A program made the translations under genes and the position numbers. This document shows, in pieces, positions 55,651 through 64,000 of a stretch of 64,000 nucleotides of DNA (position 1 is its first letter; the number at the start of each line of letters is the position of its first letter). The notes beneath the pieces are model-generated. The model was not told the origin of the DNA and ran no database searches. It was given only the letters and a program-made list of their open reading frames with translations. Source of the stretch: Agrobacterium vitis (lineage in GTDB: Bacteria > Pseudomonadota > Alphaproteobacteria > Rhizobiales > Rhizobiaceae); NCBI RefSeq assembly GCF_014926405.1, contig NZ_JACXXJ020000005.1, positions 1,989,001 to 2,053,000 of the forward strand. Direction: 5' to 3'.

Positions 55651-55807
55651 ACAGGCGCTCAAACCTCGTTGCGCACCATTTATTTTCAACCAACTGCCGT
55701 CGGCTGCAATAAAGAGGGCTAGCCGCTGCTGTTTGATCTAATGCCCCTTGGCGGCTCCTTACAGCCTTTCTATTCTCAGCGACACCGATTCGCCAGGAAT
55801 AGCGTTC

Positions 55808-56920
55808 ATGTCATCCTTTTCGCGGTTTACGCCGCTTATCTCCCGCCTGCCCGCCACCGTTCCCTTTGTCGGCCCAGAGGCTATCGAGCGCCAGCGTAGT
55901 CTGCCGGTCAAGGCCAGGATCGGCGCCAATGAAAGCGGCTTCGGCCCCTCGCCCAAAGTTCACCTGGCGTTGCAGGCCGCGTCATCCGAAATCTGGAAAT
56001 ATGCCGATCCTGAAAATTTCGATCTGAAGGCCGCCCTGGCCGCACATTATGGCCTTGCCGCCGAAAATTTTGCGGTTGGCGAAGGCGTCGATGATCTTCT
56101 AGGCCTGACCGTGAGGTTGGTGATCGAACAGGGTTTGCCAGTCGTCACTTCGCTTGGCGGTTATCCGACCTTCAATTTTCACGTCAGTGGCTTTGGCGGG
56201 CGACTGGTGACGGTGCCCTATCGGCAGGACCGCGAGGATCTCGACGGTTTGCTGGAGGCAGTCCGCCGCGAAAATGCTCCGCTGGCCTATCTCGCCAATC
56301 CCGACAATCCGATGGGAAGCTGGCATGAAAGCCACGACGTGGTTGCCTTTGCCCGCGCCTTGCCGGAGACATGTCTGCTCATTTTGGACGAAGCCTATAG
56401 CGAAACTGCCCCGGTTGGCAGCATCCCTGCTGTCGATGCGCTGATCGATCTGCCGAATGTGCTGCGGATGCGGACATTTTCAAAGGCTTATGGCTTGGCC
56501 GGGGCACGGATCGGCTATGCGATCGGCACGCCTGGAACGGTGTCTGCTTTCGACAAGATCCGCAATCATTTCGGCATGGTGCGCACCTCCGTCGCCGCAG
56601 CTCTGGCCGCCCTCGCCGACCAGGATTATCTGACCGCAACCGTCGCGCGGATCATCGCGGCACGGGAGAGAATTTCCTTAATTGCCCGCCAGAATGGCCT
56701 GCAACCATTGGCCTCAGCGACCAATTTCGTGGCGGTGGACTGCGGCCGCGACCCGGCCTATGCCCGCGCAATTGTCGATGGACTGATGCAGCATGGGGTG
56801 TTTATCCGCATGCCGGGTGTGGCGCCGCTCAATCGCTGTATCCGCATCAGCGCTGGCTTGCCGGAGGATCTCGATTTGCTGGAACAGGCGCTGCCAGTCG
56901 TACTGCGTGATATCGGCTAA
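55808..56920 (+). CDS. HisC-like PLP-dependent aminotransferase
   Basis: 370-residue fold-type I aminotransferase. The PLP lysine lies in RTFSKAYGLAGARIGY; other motifs are LANPDNPMGSW and ILDEAYSE (PLP ring Asp). Closest in pattern to histidinol-phosphate aminotransferase, but related families (aromatic amino acids, cobalamin) cannot be excluded. ATG 55808 (MSSFSRFTP) is chosen; the frame is open to 55748. No his genes neighbour it. Confidence 0.87.
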   Translation: MSSFSRFTPLISRLPATVPFVGPEAIERQRSLPVKARIGANESGFGPSPKVHLALQAASSEIWKYADPENFDLKAALAAHYGLAAENFAVGEGVDDLLGLTVRLVIEQGLPVVTSLGGYPTFNFHVSGFGGRLVTVPYRQDREDLDGLLEAVRRENAPLAYLANPDNPMGSWHESHDVVAFARALPETCLLILDEAYSETAPVGSIPAVDALIDLPNVLRMRTFSKAYGLAGARIGYAIGTPGTVSAFDKIRNHFGMVRTSVAAALAALADQDYLTATVARIIAARERISLIARQNGLQPLASATNFVAVDCGRDPAYARAIVDGLMQHGVFIRMPGVAPLNRCIRISAGLPEDLDLLEQALPVVLRDIG

Positions 56921-56948
56921 CACGGCGACAATACCGTTTGAAAACAAA

Positions 56949-56982
56949 AACCGCGCCAGCCTTGTTCCTGCTGGTCGCGGTT
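56949..56982 (+). terminator. Hairpin terminator, HisC-like gene
   Basis: aaccgcg-ccagc (56949-56960) pairs with gctgg-t-cgcggtt (56970-56982), flanked by A-run and t-rich sequence. Possibly bidirectional, serving the convergent sel1-like gene too. Confidence 0.65.
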
Positions 56983-57035
56983 AAATAGTTTGGCATTACC
57001 CTGTTTCGTTGATGCCCTGTTTGGATGGCGGTGGA

Positions 57036-57302
57036 TCAGTGGGAGGTCATCCATTCACGGGCGTCACGCAGCGCTTCGGCCAGCTGGCTTTTGGTCATGG
57101 TCGAGGCCAGATCGGAGCGGAGGCCGACGGAGCGGTCACAGCCTTTGATCGCGGCGATATTCAGCCATTTATGGGCAGACACCAGATCCTGCTCGCAGCC
57201 ACGACCGGTGGCATACATCAGGCCCATGATCCGAAAGATATCAGCCTGGGGCTGACCACCAATCGTGGCCATATCGTCTGCCTGCATATCGAAACGTGCC
57301 AT
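57036..57302 (-). CDS. Sel1-repeat-like small protein
   Basis: 88-residue protein containing one TPR/Sel1-type unit (GLMYATGRGCEQDLVSAHKWLNIAA, about residues 27-52) with the typical A-x-K-W-L pattern. Such short SEL1-like proteins usually mediate protein contacts. The start is ATG 57302 with AGGGA upstream. No partner is evident. Confidence 0.78.
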   Translation of the reverse strand: MARFDMQADDMATIGGQPQADIFRIMGLMYATGRGCEQDLVSAHKWLNIAAIKGCDRSVGLRSDLASTMTKSQLAEALRDAREWMTSH

Positions 57303-57832
57303 GGTCTAGTCCCTGTCCAATTTGGTTTCGGTTGGTCTTTTTTCAGTGTCATGGCGGGTTTCCGGCTTATCACTGCGCCGGAATACTCCGCCAGGCTAAG
57401 TCCCTGTTTTTATGTCTGAACCGTCAACATCCTGGCGATCTAACGTCGCTTTTCGGTGTTTGCGGTGCGGCAGGTTTTCCCTGCTCGTTTGATGGGTTCA
57501 TTATGTCGGACGGGTTTCAAAATGCGCTTAAAATGCTTGCTTAACGGGTGGCAAACGGGCTCGAAACCCTTTGTCAACTTGTCTTTCCGTTAAGCATTAC
57601 AGCGGCTGGTTTACCGGCAAATAGAGGTTAATTTTACCGATTTTTCACGGTTGTGATTTTACTCTTTGTTCACCATGATCAAGAGAGGCGCAGAAATGTT
57701 TCGAAATGTCAGCCTCGTCATGGCGCACTTCACATCGCAGCGGAGCCCTATTTACGTTTACGTGCGCGTCATTTAATTTGATGGTCTTGCTACCCGAAAC
57801 CATATCGGGGGCGGAGGATCGTGGAGGAACGG
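57303..57832. other. Divergent intergenic region
   Basis: 530 bases between two divergent genes, with both promoters expected here. It is A/T-rich from 57600, including a TTGTTCACC-like stretch. No gene, RNA or strong repeat is visible. Confidence 0.4.
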
Positions 57833-58171
57833 ATGAAAACTATTCTACTCGCAGCCGGACTACTGGCCTTGAGCCTGACAAGCGTCAGCGCGGCGGAGCC
57901 GATCGAAGGCAAATGGAAGACGGCGAGCGGTGAAACTGCCGAGATCGCCAGCTGTGGCACAGCCTTTTGCATCACCTTGAAGACGGGCAAGCATGCAGGC
58001 AAGCAAATCGGCAAGCTGAGTGGCGCAAGTGCCAGTTATACCGGCGAAGTCACCGATCCCGACAATGACAAGACCTATTCCGGCTCGGCAAATGTCCAGG
58101 GCAAATCCCTCAATTTGAAGGGCTGCGTGCTGGCCGTACTGTGCAAGAGCCAGACCTGGACCAGACTGTAA
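57833..58171 (+). CDS. DUF2147-like exported protein
   Basis: 112-residue protein with a signal peptide (MKTILLAAGLLALSLTSVSA then AEP), the repeat EGKWKTASGETAEIASCG, a pair of cysteine-rich turns (CGTAFCITL, GCVLAVLCKSQ), and length matching the DUF2147 family, whose role is unknown. GGAGG precedes ATG 57833. The four cysteines suggest two disulfides in the periplasm. Confidence 0.87.
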   Translation: MKTILLAAGLLALSLTSVSAAEPIEGKWKTASGETAEIASCGTAFCITLKTGKHAGKQIGKLSGASASYTGEVTDPDNDKTYSGSANVQGKSLNLKGCVLAVLCKSQTWTRL

Positions 58172-58179
58172 TATTTCGC

Positions 58180-58203
58180 CGCGCCGGATCATACCGGCGC
58201 GGT
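58180..58203. terminator. Bidirectional hairpin between DUF2147 and GST genes
   Basis: Perfect 9-bp arms ccgcgccgg (58180-58188) and ccggcgcgg (58195-58203) between two converging stops. The T-tracts are short. Confidence 0.6.
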
Positions 58204-58228
58204 ATTGACTGTTTTAGAAGACGCCCGC

Positions 58229-58921
58229 TTATCGCGCCTTTTGGCCAAACAGGACTTTCTTGGCTTCCTCATCGGTGGCGACATTGCTGCGCCGCTCGGC
58301 GCCAACAGCAATACCGGCCTTGACCGCCGGGCGTTCCATCATCGCCTCAAACCAGCGCTTCAGATGGGGGAAATCGTTGAGGTCCTGTCCCTGATTGGCA
58401 TGGGGTACGACCCAGCCGATGCAGGCCATGTCGGCAATGGAATAATCGCCCGCCAGAAACTCCCGATCCGCCAGCCGCTTGTTCATCACGCCATAGAGAC
58501 GGTTGACTTCATTGGTGTAGCGGTTGATGCCGTATTCGATCTTTTCCGGCGCATATTGGCGGAAATGATGCGCTTGTCCGGCCATCGGACCGAGGCCGCC
58601 CATCTGCCAGAACAGCCATTGATCCACCTCGACGCGGGCGCGCTCGTCCGTGGGATAAAATTTGCCGGTCTTGCGCCCGAGATATTGCAGAATGGCGCCG
58701 GATTCGAACACGGATATCGGCGCTCCGCCCGGACCGTCCGGATCGATGATCGCTGGCATACGGTTATTGGGCGAAATTTTCAGGAAATCCGGCGCGAATT
58801 GCTCGCCCTTGCCGATATTGATGTAGGTCACCTCATAGGGCAGGCCGAGTTCTTCCAACAAAATGGAAATCTTCCAGCCGTTCGGCGTGGGCCAGTAATA
58901 AAGCTCGATAGGCGCTGTCAT
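58229..58921 (-). CDS. Glutathione S-transferase family, YghU/YfcG-like
   Basis: 230-residue GST. The N-terminal thioredoxin-like part reads IELYYWPTPNGWKISILLEE, the pattern of the disulfide-bond-reducing YfcG/YghU group, with NNRMPAIIDPDG and VFESGAILQYLG for the glutathione site. The helical C-terminal domain follows (LADREFLAGDYSIADM). ATG 58921 is chosen with AAGGAGAG upstream; the frame is open to 59005. The divergent region to the next gene holds a 12-bp palindrome. Confidence 0.92.
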   Translation of the reverse strand: MTAPIELYYWPTPNGWKISILLEELGLPYEVTYINIGKGEQFAPDFLKISPNNRMPAIIDPDGPGGAPISVFESGAILQYLGRKTGKFYPTDERARVEVDQWLFWQMGGLGPMAGQAHHFRQYAPEKIEYGINRYTNEVNRLYGVMNKRLADREFLAGDYSIADMACIGWVVPHANQGQDLNDFPHLKRWFEAMMERPAVKAGIAVGAERRSNVATDEEAKKVLFGQKAR

Positions 58922-59031
58922 GGGCTCTCTCCTTTGAAGCATCACGCAATGTCTGCCTGCCCCTGAGGTAAAGATCATGGCGCCAAGTTCAAGGGACAAA
59001 CGCAAAAGCGTCAGCCAGAATTCCAGCCTCG

Positions 59032-59072
59032 CGATAGCTTGATCGTTTCATATCAAAACCATCAAGCTATCG
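59032..59072. promoter_or_regulatory. 12-bp perfect inverted repeat upstream of GST and a small gene
   Basis: cgatagcttgat (59032-59043) and atcaagctatcg (59061-59072), 17-nt spacer, within a 160-bp divergent gap. It may be an operator for either gene. Confidence 0.55.
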
Positions 59073-59081
59073 GGGGATATC

Positions 59082-59276
59082 ATGAGAGACATTACACTAC
59101 GGCTGACGGCAGTGACGGTTATCATGGCGGTGTTCGCGGCGCTGTTTTCCATACTGGTCATCAATTCTACCCGGATACCGCAAAACCTGCGCACGGGCCT
59201 GACGGGAGAGCGGCTCTATTCGCTGCAAAACGGGTCGGCGCCGACCATCCAAAGCATCGCGGCGCGCAGGGGATAA
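59082..59276 (+). CDS. Small single-span membrane protein, 64 residues
   Basis: 64-residue protein with one hydrophobic stretch (LTAVTVIMAVFAALFSILVI) after a short basic start, then a polar tail ending IQSIAARRG. GGGGGA precedes ATG 59082. It lies 59 nt before the AMP nucleosidase gene on the same strand, so it may be part of that operon. The family is not recognised. Confidence 0.6.
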   Translation: MRDITLRLTAVTVIMAVFAALFSILVINSTRIPQNLRTGLTGERLYSLQNGSAPTIQSIAARRG

Positions 59277-59335
59277 ATTCAGCGGAAATGCATGGCTGTC
59301 GTTTGCTTGTTATTCAGACCGATATATAACGTCTC

Positions 59336-60850
59336 ATGAGCAATAGAATCGTCAATTCCATCCCTGGGCCTATCCCTGTCACCATCATCAGCCCACCCGC
59401 TTACGAGGCAAGGCTGTTTGCCGACGCCCGCGAGGCCGTCGATGCGATTACAGAGATTTATGAGCGCAATACGGCGTTTCTCATCGATGCGTTTACAGCC
59501 CTTGCCAATGGCGCACCGATAGAGGGCCGTTATCGGGCCTTCTATCCGCAGGTCAGTATCGAGACCAATAGTTTCGGCCATCTGGATACCCGACTTTCCT
59601 ATGGCCATGTCACCTCGCCGGGCATCTATACGACGACGCTGACCAATCCGAAATTGTTTCGCCATTACCTGAAGGAACAGCTGTCCCTGCTGATGCGCAA
59701 TCATCAGGTTCCGGTCAAGGTCAGTGAATCGACAACGCCGATCCCGTTGCATTTTGCCTTCGGCGAAGGCGCCCATGTCGAGGCCTCGGCTACCGGCTTT
59801 TCCGATATCCAGTTGCGCGATATTTTCGACACGCCTGACCTTTCGACCACGGACGACGAAATCGCCAATGGCGAATATGAGCCGCCAGCCGGTGAACCGT
59901 TTCCACTGGCGCCTTTCACGGCGCAGCGGATCGATTATTCGCTGGCGCGGCTGTCGCATTATACCGCGACCAGCGCCAAGCATTTTCAGAACTTCGTGCT
60001 GTTCACCAATTACCAGTTCTATGTCGATGAATTCTGCGCCTATGCCCGCACCCTGATGGCCAATGGCGGCGAAGGCTATACAGCCTTTGTCGAGCCGGGC
60101 AATATCACTACTCTGGCCGGGGAAAACGCACCCTCCTCCGGCGCGCCGCTTGGCCGCCTGCCGCAAATGCCAGCTTACCATCTGAAAATGAAGGGGCATG
60201 CTGGCATTACCATGGTCAATATCGGCGTTGGCCCGTCCAATGCCAAGACCATTACCGACCACGTGGCCGTGCTGCGTCCGCATGCCTGGCTGATGCTTGG
60301 CCACTGCGCCGGTCTGCGCAACAGCCAGCGGCTGGGTGATTATGTGCTGGCCCATGCCTATATGCGTGAAGACCACGTGCTGGACGACGACCTGCCCGTC
60401 TGGGTGCCGATCCCGGCACTGGCCGAAGTGCAGCTGGCGCTGGAAGATGCCGTCGAGGAAATTACCGGTTATGAAGGCTTCGAGCTGAAGCGCATCATGC
60501 GCACCGGCACGGTAGCCACCATCGACAACCGCAACTGGGAACTACGTGACCAGCGCGGTCCGGTGAAGCGCCTGTCGCAGTCGCGCGCCATTGCGCTCGA
60601 TATGGAATCGGCGACGATTGCCGCCAATGGCTTCCGCTTCCGCGTTCCCTATGGCACCTTGCTCTGCGTGTCCGACAAGCCGCTGCATGGGGAGTTGAAG
60701 CTGCCTGGCATGGCGACGGCTTTCTACAAGACGCAAGTCAGCCAGCATTTGCAGATCGGTATCCGCGCCTTACAGAAGCTCGGTGCCATGCCAACGGAAA
60801 AACTGCATTCGCGCAAGCTGAGAAGCTTTTTCGAAACGGCCTTCCAGTAA
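59336..60850 (+). CDS. amn: AMP nucleosidase
   Basis: 504-residue enzyme that cleaves AMP to adenine and ribose-5-phosphate. The N-terminal regulatory part contains YRAFYPQVSIETNSFGHLD. The C-terminal catalytic nucleoside-phosphorylase-like domain contains MVNIGVGPSNAKTITDHV, LMLGHCAGLRNSQRLGDYV and DMESATIAANGFRF. Length and phrases match the proteobacterial Amn family. ATG 59336 has a weak ribosome site. Confidence 0.95.
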   Translation: MSNRIVNSIPGPIPVTIISPPAYEARLFADAREAVDAITEIYERNTAFLIDAFTALANGAPIEGRYRAFYPQVSIETNSFGHLDTRLSYGHVTSPGIYTTTLTNPKLFRHYLKEQLSLLMRNHQVPVKVSESTTPIPLHFAFGEGAHVEASATGFSDIQLRDIFDTPDLSTTDDEIANGEYEPPAGEPFPLAPFTAQRIDYSLARLSHYTATSAKHFQNFVLFTNYQFYVDEFCAYARTLMANGGEGYTAFVEPGNITTLAGENAPSSGAPLGRLPQMPAYHLKMKGHAGITMVNIGVGPSNAKTITDHVAVLRPHAWLMLGHCAGLRNSQRLGDYVLAHAYMREDHVLDDDLPVWVPIPALAEVQLALEDAVEEITGYEGFELKRIMRTGTVATIDNRNWELRDQRGPVKRLSQSRAIALDMESATIAANGFRFRVPYGTLLCVSDKPLHGELKLPGMATAFYKTQVSQHLQIGIRALQKLGAMPTEKLHSRKLRSFFETAFQ

Positions 60851-60858
60851 GCATCTTC

Positions 60859-60900
60859 GATGCCTTGCCGTTGATGCCTTGACGTTGATGCCTTGCCGTT
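60859..60900. repeat. 14-bp tandem repeat, three copies
   Basis: gatgccttgccgtt, gatgccttgacgtt, gatgccttgccgtt (60859-60900): three consecutive units, the middle one with one change, squeezed exactly between the amn stop and the 3' end of the next convergent gene. Confidence 0.9.
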
Positions 60901-61872
60901 TTAGGGCTTTCGCGCAGGCGAAGGGAAGACCGCGTGCAGCGCCAGCGAGAGCGCTGCACTGAGCAGGGCCGAGACGATGACGATCAGATGCAGGTTGACG
61001 GCAGCCTTGGCCAATCCGTCCATATCCTGCACTGCCGCTCCAAGAGCCGCCGCACCGGCGACGATGCCAGCCGGATAGGTGCCGACGCCAGCGGGCGCAT
61101 GAAAGGGAAGGACGGAGGAAAGCTCTCCGCCCAGTGCTCCGCCAAAAGCCGCCGATAGCGGTGTTACCTGCATCAGGCTCAACACCCAGGCAAACACCAG
61201 AACCTTGGTCCCCCAAGTGACGATGGTCATGGCCCAGGCCCGGAAAAAGGCCCCTTTATGCGCAGGCAGGCCTGCCTCCACGCCTTCGACCATCTTGAGC
61301 AACCTGCCGGAAAATCGCGTCTTGGCAAACAGGATTGCCGGGCGTTTCAAGGCAAAACCGATCAGCGGCAGGACCAGAAACAGCAGCCAAGCCATTCCCC
61401 ACACTTGCGGCTGCGGCCTTCCCAGCACCAGACCGAGACCGGCGGCAGCCAGAAGCGCATGCAGATCCAGGAGCCGCATCACCAGCAGCGCCGAGGTACC
61501 TGACAGTAGCGGCACGGAAAATTCCGAGCGCATCAGCAGCGGAAAGCTGGTCTCACCACTTCGAAACGGCAAAAGAATATTGAGGAGATTATGGACCTGT
61601 GCCAGATGAAACAGCGCGGTGAACCGGCCCGAGGTTTGGCGTGGGAAATAATCGTAGATCCGCCATGCCCGCACCAGAGAGGTGGACACCAACAGGCCCA
61701 GCGCCAGCAGCACTGTTGAAAGGCCCAGTGCCTGCCACTCTTGCAGCACCATGGACCAGCCCCAGACGGCTTCGACAAAAACCACATAAGCGGCAATGGC
61801 GATAAAGGCGACGAGTGAAACGCCATGGCGCTTTATCCACGATTTGCGGTGACTTTGATCGATTGAGGTCAT
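60901..61872 (-). CDS. Lysylphosphatidylglycerol synthase-like/UPF0104 membrane protein
   Basis: 323-residue integral membrane protein with about eight hydrophobic segments. LLPFRSGETSFPLLM and FGGALGGELSSVLPFHAPAG are the family signatures; the layout is that of the LPG_synthase_TM/UPF0104 group. These proteins are proposed flippases or membrane-lipid modifiers. ATG 61872 (MTSIDQSH) has AGGG upstream; the frame is open to 62016, overlapping the divergent gene. It is head-to-head with the glycosyltransferase at 61959, suggesting a common lipid-linked sugar theme. Confidence 0.85.
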   Translation of the reverse strand: MTSIDQSHRKSWIKRHGVSLVAFIAIAAYVVFVEAVWGWSMVLQEWQALGLSTVLLALGLLVSTSLVRAWRIYDYFPRQTSGRFTALFHLAQVHNLLNILLPFRSGETSFPLLMRSEFSVPLLSGTSALLVMRLLDLHALLAAAGLGLVLGRPQPQVWGMAWLLFLVLPLIGFALKRPAILFAKTRFSGRLLKMVEGVEAGLPAHKGAFFRAWAMTIVTWGTKVLVFAWVLSLMQVTPLSAAFGGALGGELSSVLPFHAPAGVGTYPAGIVAGAAALGAAVQDMDGLAKAAVNLHLIVIVSALLSAALSLALHAVFPSPARKP

Positions 61873-61958
61873 TGCCCTGACAGTTCCGAATTGCGTGGCC
61901 GCGCCGGTTCCTATAACACCCGGACTTATAAAGGCCAGCAATTTTCGGAGTTCCTCCC

Positions 61959-62984
61959 TTGCCGACAGACAGTTTCGCCGCCGTAACCGGCCCTGCTTCC
62001 TCTGATAATGCCGCATCCGCGATTGAACTGTCGGTCGTCGTGCCCTTCATGAACGAAGAAGACAATATTGGTCGCATGATCGAGCGGGTGATGGAAGCGC
62101 TGAAGGATTTCGGCAAGCCCTGGGAATTGATCGTCATCGATGACGGCTCCACCGACCGGACATTGAGCCGGGCGCGAACCTATCTCGGTCGGGAGGGCCT
62201 GGACCTGAAAATCATCGAATTTCAGCGCAATTTCGGCCAGGCAGCAGGTCTTCAGGCCGGTTTCGACGCCGCACGCGGACGGCTGATCGCCTCGCTGGAC
62301 GGCGACCTGCAAAACGATCCGCACGATATTCCCGGCATGATCGTTGAGTTGGAAAGCCGTGATCTCGACCTGCTCTGCGGCTGGCGCAAGGCAAGGCAGG
62401 ATGCGCTGGTGCTGCGCAAGATCCCCTCTTGGTGCGCCAACCGGCTAATCGGCAAGGTGACTGGCGTGCGCATCCACGATTATGGCTGCGGGCTGAAACT
62501 GTACCGCGCCCATATCATCAAACAGATCAGCATCATGGGCGGCATGCACCGGTTCATTCCGGCCTGGGTCGCCAGCGTCATTCCATCGTCGCGGATCGGC
62601 GAAACTGTGGTCAATCACCACGCCCGCCAGTTCGGCACCTCGAAATACGGTATTTCCCGCACCGCCCGCGTCGTGCTCGATCTGCTGGCCGTGCTGTTCT
62701 TCATGCGCTTCCGCCAAAGGCCCGGCCATTTCTTCGGGATGATCGGCTTCTTCATCGGCACGCTCAGCGCGCTGATCCTGTTTTATCTGTTCGTCATCAA
62801 GCTGATGGGCGAGGATATCGGCACACGGCCGCTGCTGCTGGTCGGGGTTATGCTGTTCCTGGCCTCAATCCAGATGATCACCACTGGCATTGTCGCGGAA
62901 ATGCTGACCCGTTCCTACGATACACCGCGTGCCTATGTGATCCGCAAAACCTATGACCAGGCTCCGGATACCAAGGATATCTGA
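61959..62984 (+). CDS. Polyprenyl-phosphate glycosyltransferase (GT2, ArnC/DPM1-like)
   Basis: 341-residue GT2 enzyme that transfers a sugar to a polyprenyl phosphate carrier on the inner membrane. Motifs: LSVVVPFMNEEDNI at the start, IVIDDGSTDRT, the DXD site in SLDGDLQNDPHDIPG, and a C-terminal pair of membrane helices (HFFGMIGFFIGTLSALI). The start is TTG 61959 with GGAG about 10 nt upstream; the next ATG lies inside the catalytic fold, so TTG is well supported. An ArnT/GT39-like gene follows after one base, the classic donor-synthase plus transferase pair used to decorate lipid A or core. Confidence 0.9.
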   Translation: MPTDSFAAVTGPASSDNAASAIELSVVVPFMNEEDNIGRMIERVMEALKDFGKPWELIVIDDGSTDRTLSRARTYLGREGLDLKIIEFQRNFGQAAGLQAGFDAARGRLIASLDGDLQNDPHDIPGMIVELESRDLDLLCGWRKARQDALVLRKIPSWCANRLIGKVTGVRIHDYGCGLKLYRAHIIKQISIMGGMHRFIPAWVASVIPSSRIGETVVNHHARQFGTSKYGISRTARVVLDLLAVLFFMRFRQRPGHFFGMIGFFIGTLSALILFYLFVIKLMGEDIGTRPLLLVGVMLFLASIQMITTGIVAEMLTRSYDTPRAYVIRKTYDQAPDTKDI

Positions 62985-62985
62985 G

Positions 62986-64000
62986 ATGATTTCGACGCTC
63001 CGGCAGAAGCCCGCTTCGCTCTTCCTTCTCCTGGGCGTCTATTTCATCGTTCAGGTGCTGGTGCGCCTGGCCCTGCCTGCGTCGCTGGAACTGGACGAAG
63101 GCCAGCAGCTCTATTATGCGCAATGGCTTTCAATCGGCTACGACAGCCAGCCGCCGTTCTACAACTGGATCCAGTATGGCGTGGTGGAGCTACTCGGCCC
63201 CAACCGGCTCGCGCTGGCGCTGTTGAAAAACCTGATGCTGTTTGCCAGCTATGCGCTAATCGCGCTGGCCGCAGCACAGGTGCTGAAAAGCCGGGATCTC
63301 GTCATCATCGCCTGCCTTAGCCTGTTGACCATGCCGCAGATCAGCTTTGAGGCACAGCGAGACCTGACCCATACTGTCGCGCTGATTTTCTGCACCGCGC
63401 TGCTGCTGTTCGGGGTGTTGCGGACCCTGAAATCGCCCAGCATCTGGAGCTACGCCCTGACCGGGGCTGCCATTGGCTGTGGGTTTATTTCCAAATACAA
63501 CTTCGTTCTGTTGGTCAGCGCCGCCTTCCTCGCCATCCTGGCGGAGCCGAAGTTTCGCCGGCGTGTACTGGACTGGCGCATCCTGCTGACGGCTGGCGTG
63601 GCACTGGCGATCTTGCTGCCGCATGCCCTGTGGTTTTTCCAGCATATGCAGGAAGCGACGCGCAATACGCTGGGTAAAATGACCGATGACAATATTACCA
63701 GCCTGCCACAGCAGATCTTCAAGGGTCTGACATCGCTCAGCACGGCGGTTCTGGCCAGTGCCGCTCCCACTATGGCGCTGCTGCTGATCCCCTTCGCCCG
63801 CACCCTGCCCTTCCCGCATCTGCCGCGCCCAGCTGCCTCCGTTTTGTCCGCCAGCAATGAATGGACCCGGCTGCTGGGCCGGATGATGCTGCTGGTGGTC
63901 GCCGTTCTGGCACTGATGGTAATTTTTGGCGGCGTCAGCGCCATCAAGGACCGCTGGCTTGCGCCCTGTTTTCTGATGCTGCCGCTCTATCTCTGCCTGA
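62986..64000 (+). CDS. GT39/ArnT-like membrane glycosyltransferase, 3' end outside window
   Basis: Open frame from ATG 62986 to the right edge (338 full codons seen). The protein is strongly hydrophobic with many membrane segments and contains LELDEGQQLYYAQWLSIGYD followed by SQPPFYNW, the acidic and aromatic first-loop motif of GT39/ArnT glycosyltransferases. It would use the polyprenyl-phosphate sugar made by the preceding enzyme; in rhizobia comparable enzymes add galacturonic acid to lipid A and core (Rgt proteins), so that is one candidate, but the sugar cannot be told from the sequence. Confidence 0.88.
   Translation, partial: MISTLRQKPASLFLLLGVYFIVQVLVRLALPASLELDEGQQLYYAQWLSIGYDSQPPFYNWIQYGVVELLGPNRLALALLKNLMLFASYALIALAAAQVLKSRDLVIIACLSLLTMPQISFEAQRDLTHTVALIFCTALLLFGVLRTLKSPSIWSYALTGAAIGCGFISKYNFVLLVSAAFLAILAEPKFRRRVLDWRILLTAGVALAILLPHALWFFQHMQEATRNTLGKMTDDNITSLPQQIFKGLTSLSTAVLASAAPTMALLLIPFARTLPFPHLPRPAASVLSASNEWTRLLGRMMLLVVAVLALMVIFGGVSAIKDRWLAPCFLMLPLYLCL

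Overview
The window looks like chromosomal DNA of a Rhizobiales bacterium in the Agrobacterium/Allorhizobium/Rhizobium group. The evidence is the protein families (RopA-type porins, a TIGR02301 protein, an Rsh-type stringent enzyme, DUF1127 and DUF3563 small proteins), the gene orders (dapA-smpB, lepB-rnc-era, Atm1-psd-pss), a high-GC coding style, and frequent 4-nt ATGA gene overlaps. A secreted family-28 polygalacturonase next to a rhamnose operon suggests Agrobacterium (Allorhizobium) vitis, where a pehA enzyme is known. That species call is an inference.

Layout. 0-6.3 kb: a leftward surface-polysaccharide block, rfbC-rfbB-rfbD-rfbA for dTDP-L-rhamnose followed by a two-domain glycosyltransferase and a second glycosyltransferase cut by the window edge. 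6.5-8.1 kb: polygalacturonase. 8.5-14.6 kb: a rightward run of cysS, a vapBC-type toxin-antitoxin pair with its own promoter and palindrome, three tandem overlapping GFA-family genes, proline iminopeptidase and citramalate synthase. 14.8-22.5 kb: rarD, a LOG-type nucleotide hydrolase, a duplicated-module LysM envelope protein, an Atm1-type ABC exporter, and psd-pss for phosphatidylethanolamine. 22.7-32.3 kb: small and medium housekeeping or unknown genes (SRAP, Nudix, TIGR02301, YgfZ, two HD proteins, a phosphatase, an EF-hand protein, MOSC, recO). 32.5-40.8 kb: an AbrB-family membrane protein, then leftward lepB-rnc-era, rsh and rpoZ, and a rightward NYN protein. 41.5-44.7 kb: a soluble globin-coupled chemoreceptor, ada and a DUF1127 protein. 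44.8-49.8 kb: smpB, dapA, slt, a hydrolase and tRNA-Ser(GCU). 50.5-52.8 kb: two tandem porins. 53.2-60.9 kb: a ferredoxin-type reductase, two PilZ-like paralogues, a HisC-like aminotransferase, small proteins, a GST and AMP nucleosidase. 60.9-64 kb: a membrane flippase-like protein divergent from a polyprenyl-phosphate glycosyltransferase and an ArnT/GT39-like enzyme cut by the right edge.

There is no phage, integrase, insertion sequence, CRISPR array or secretion cluster. The non-coding DNA holds the most unusual material. A family of palindromic intergenic repeats has five copies, one of them a 133-bp nested palindrome with terminal inverted repeats. There are at least seven short tandem duplications (7-19 bp units). 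A hairpin with a perfect Shine-Dalgarno precedes a 32-codon ORF at 31.1 kb. None of these is proven to be a new system.
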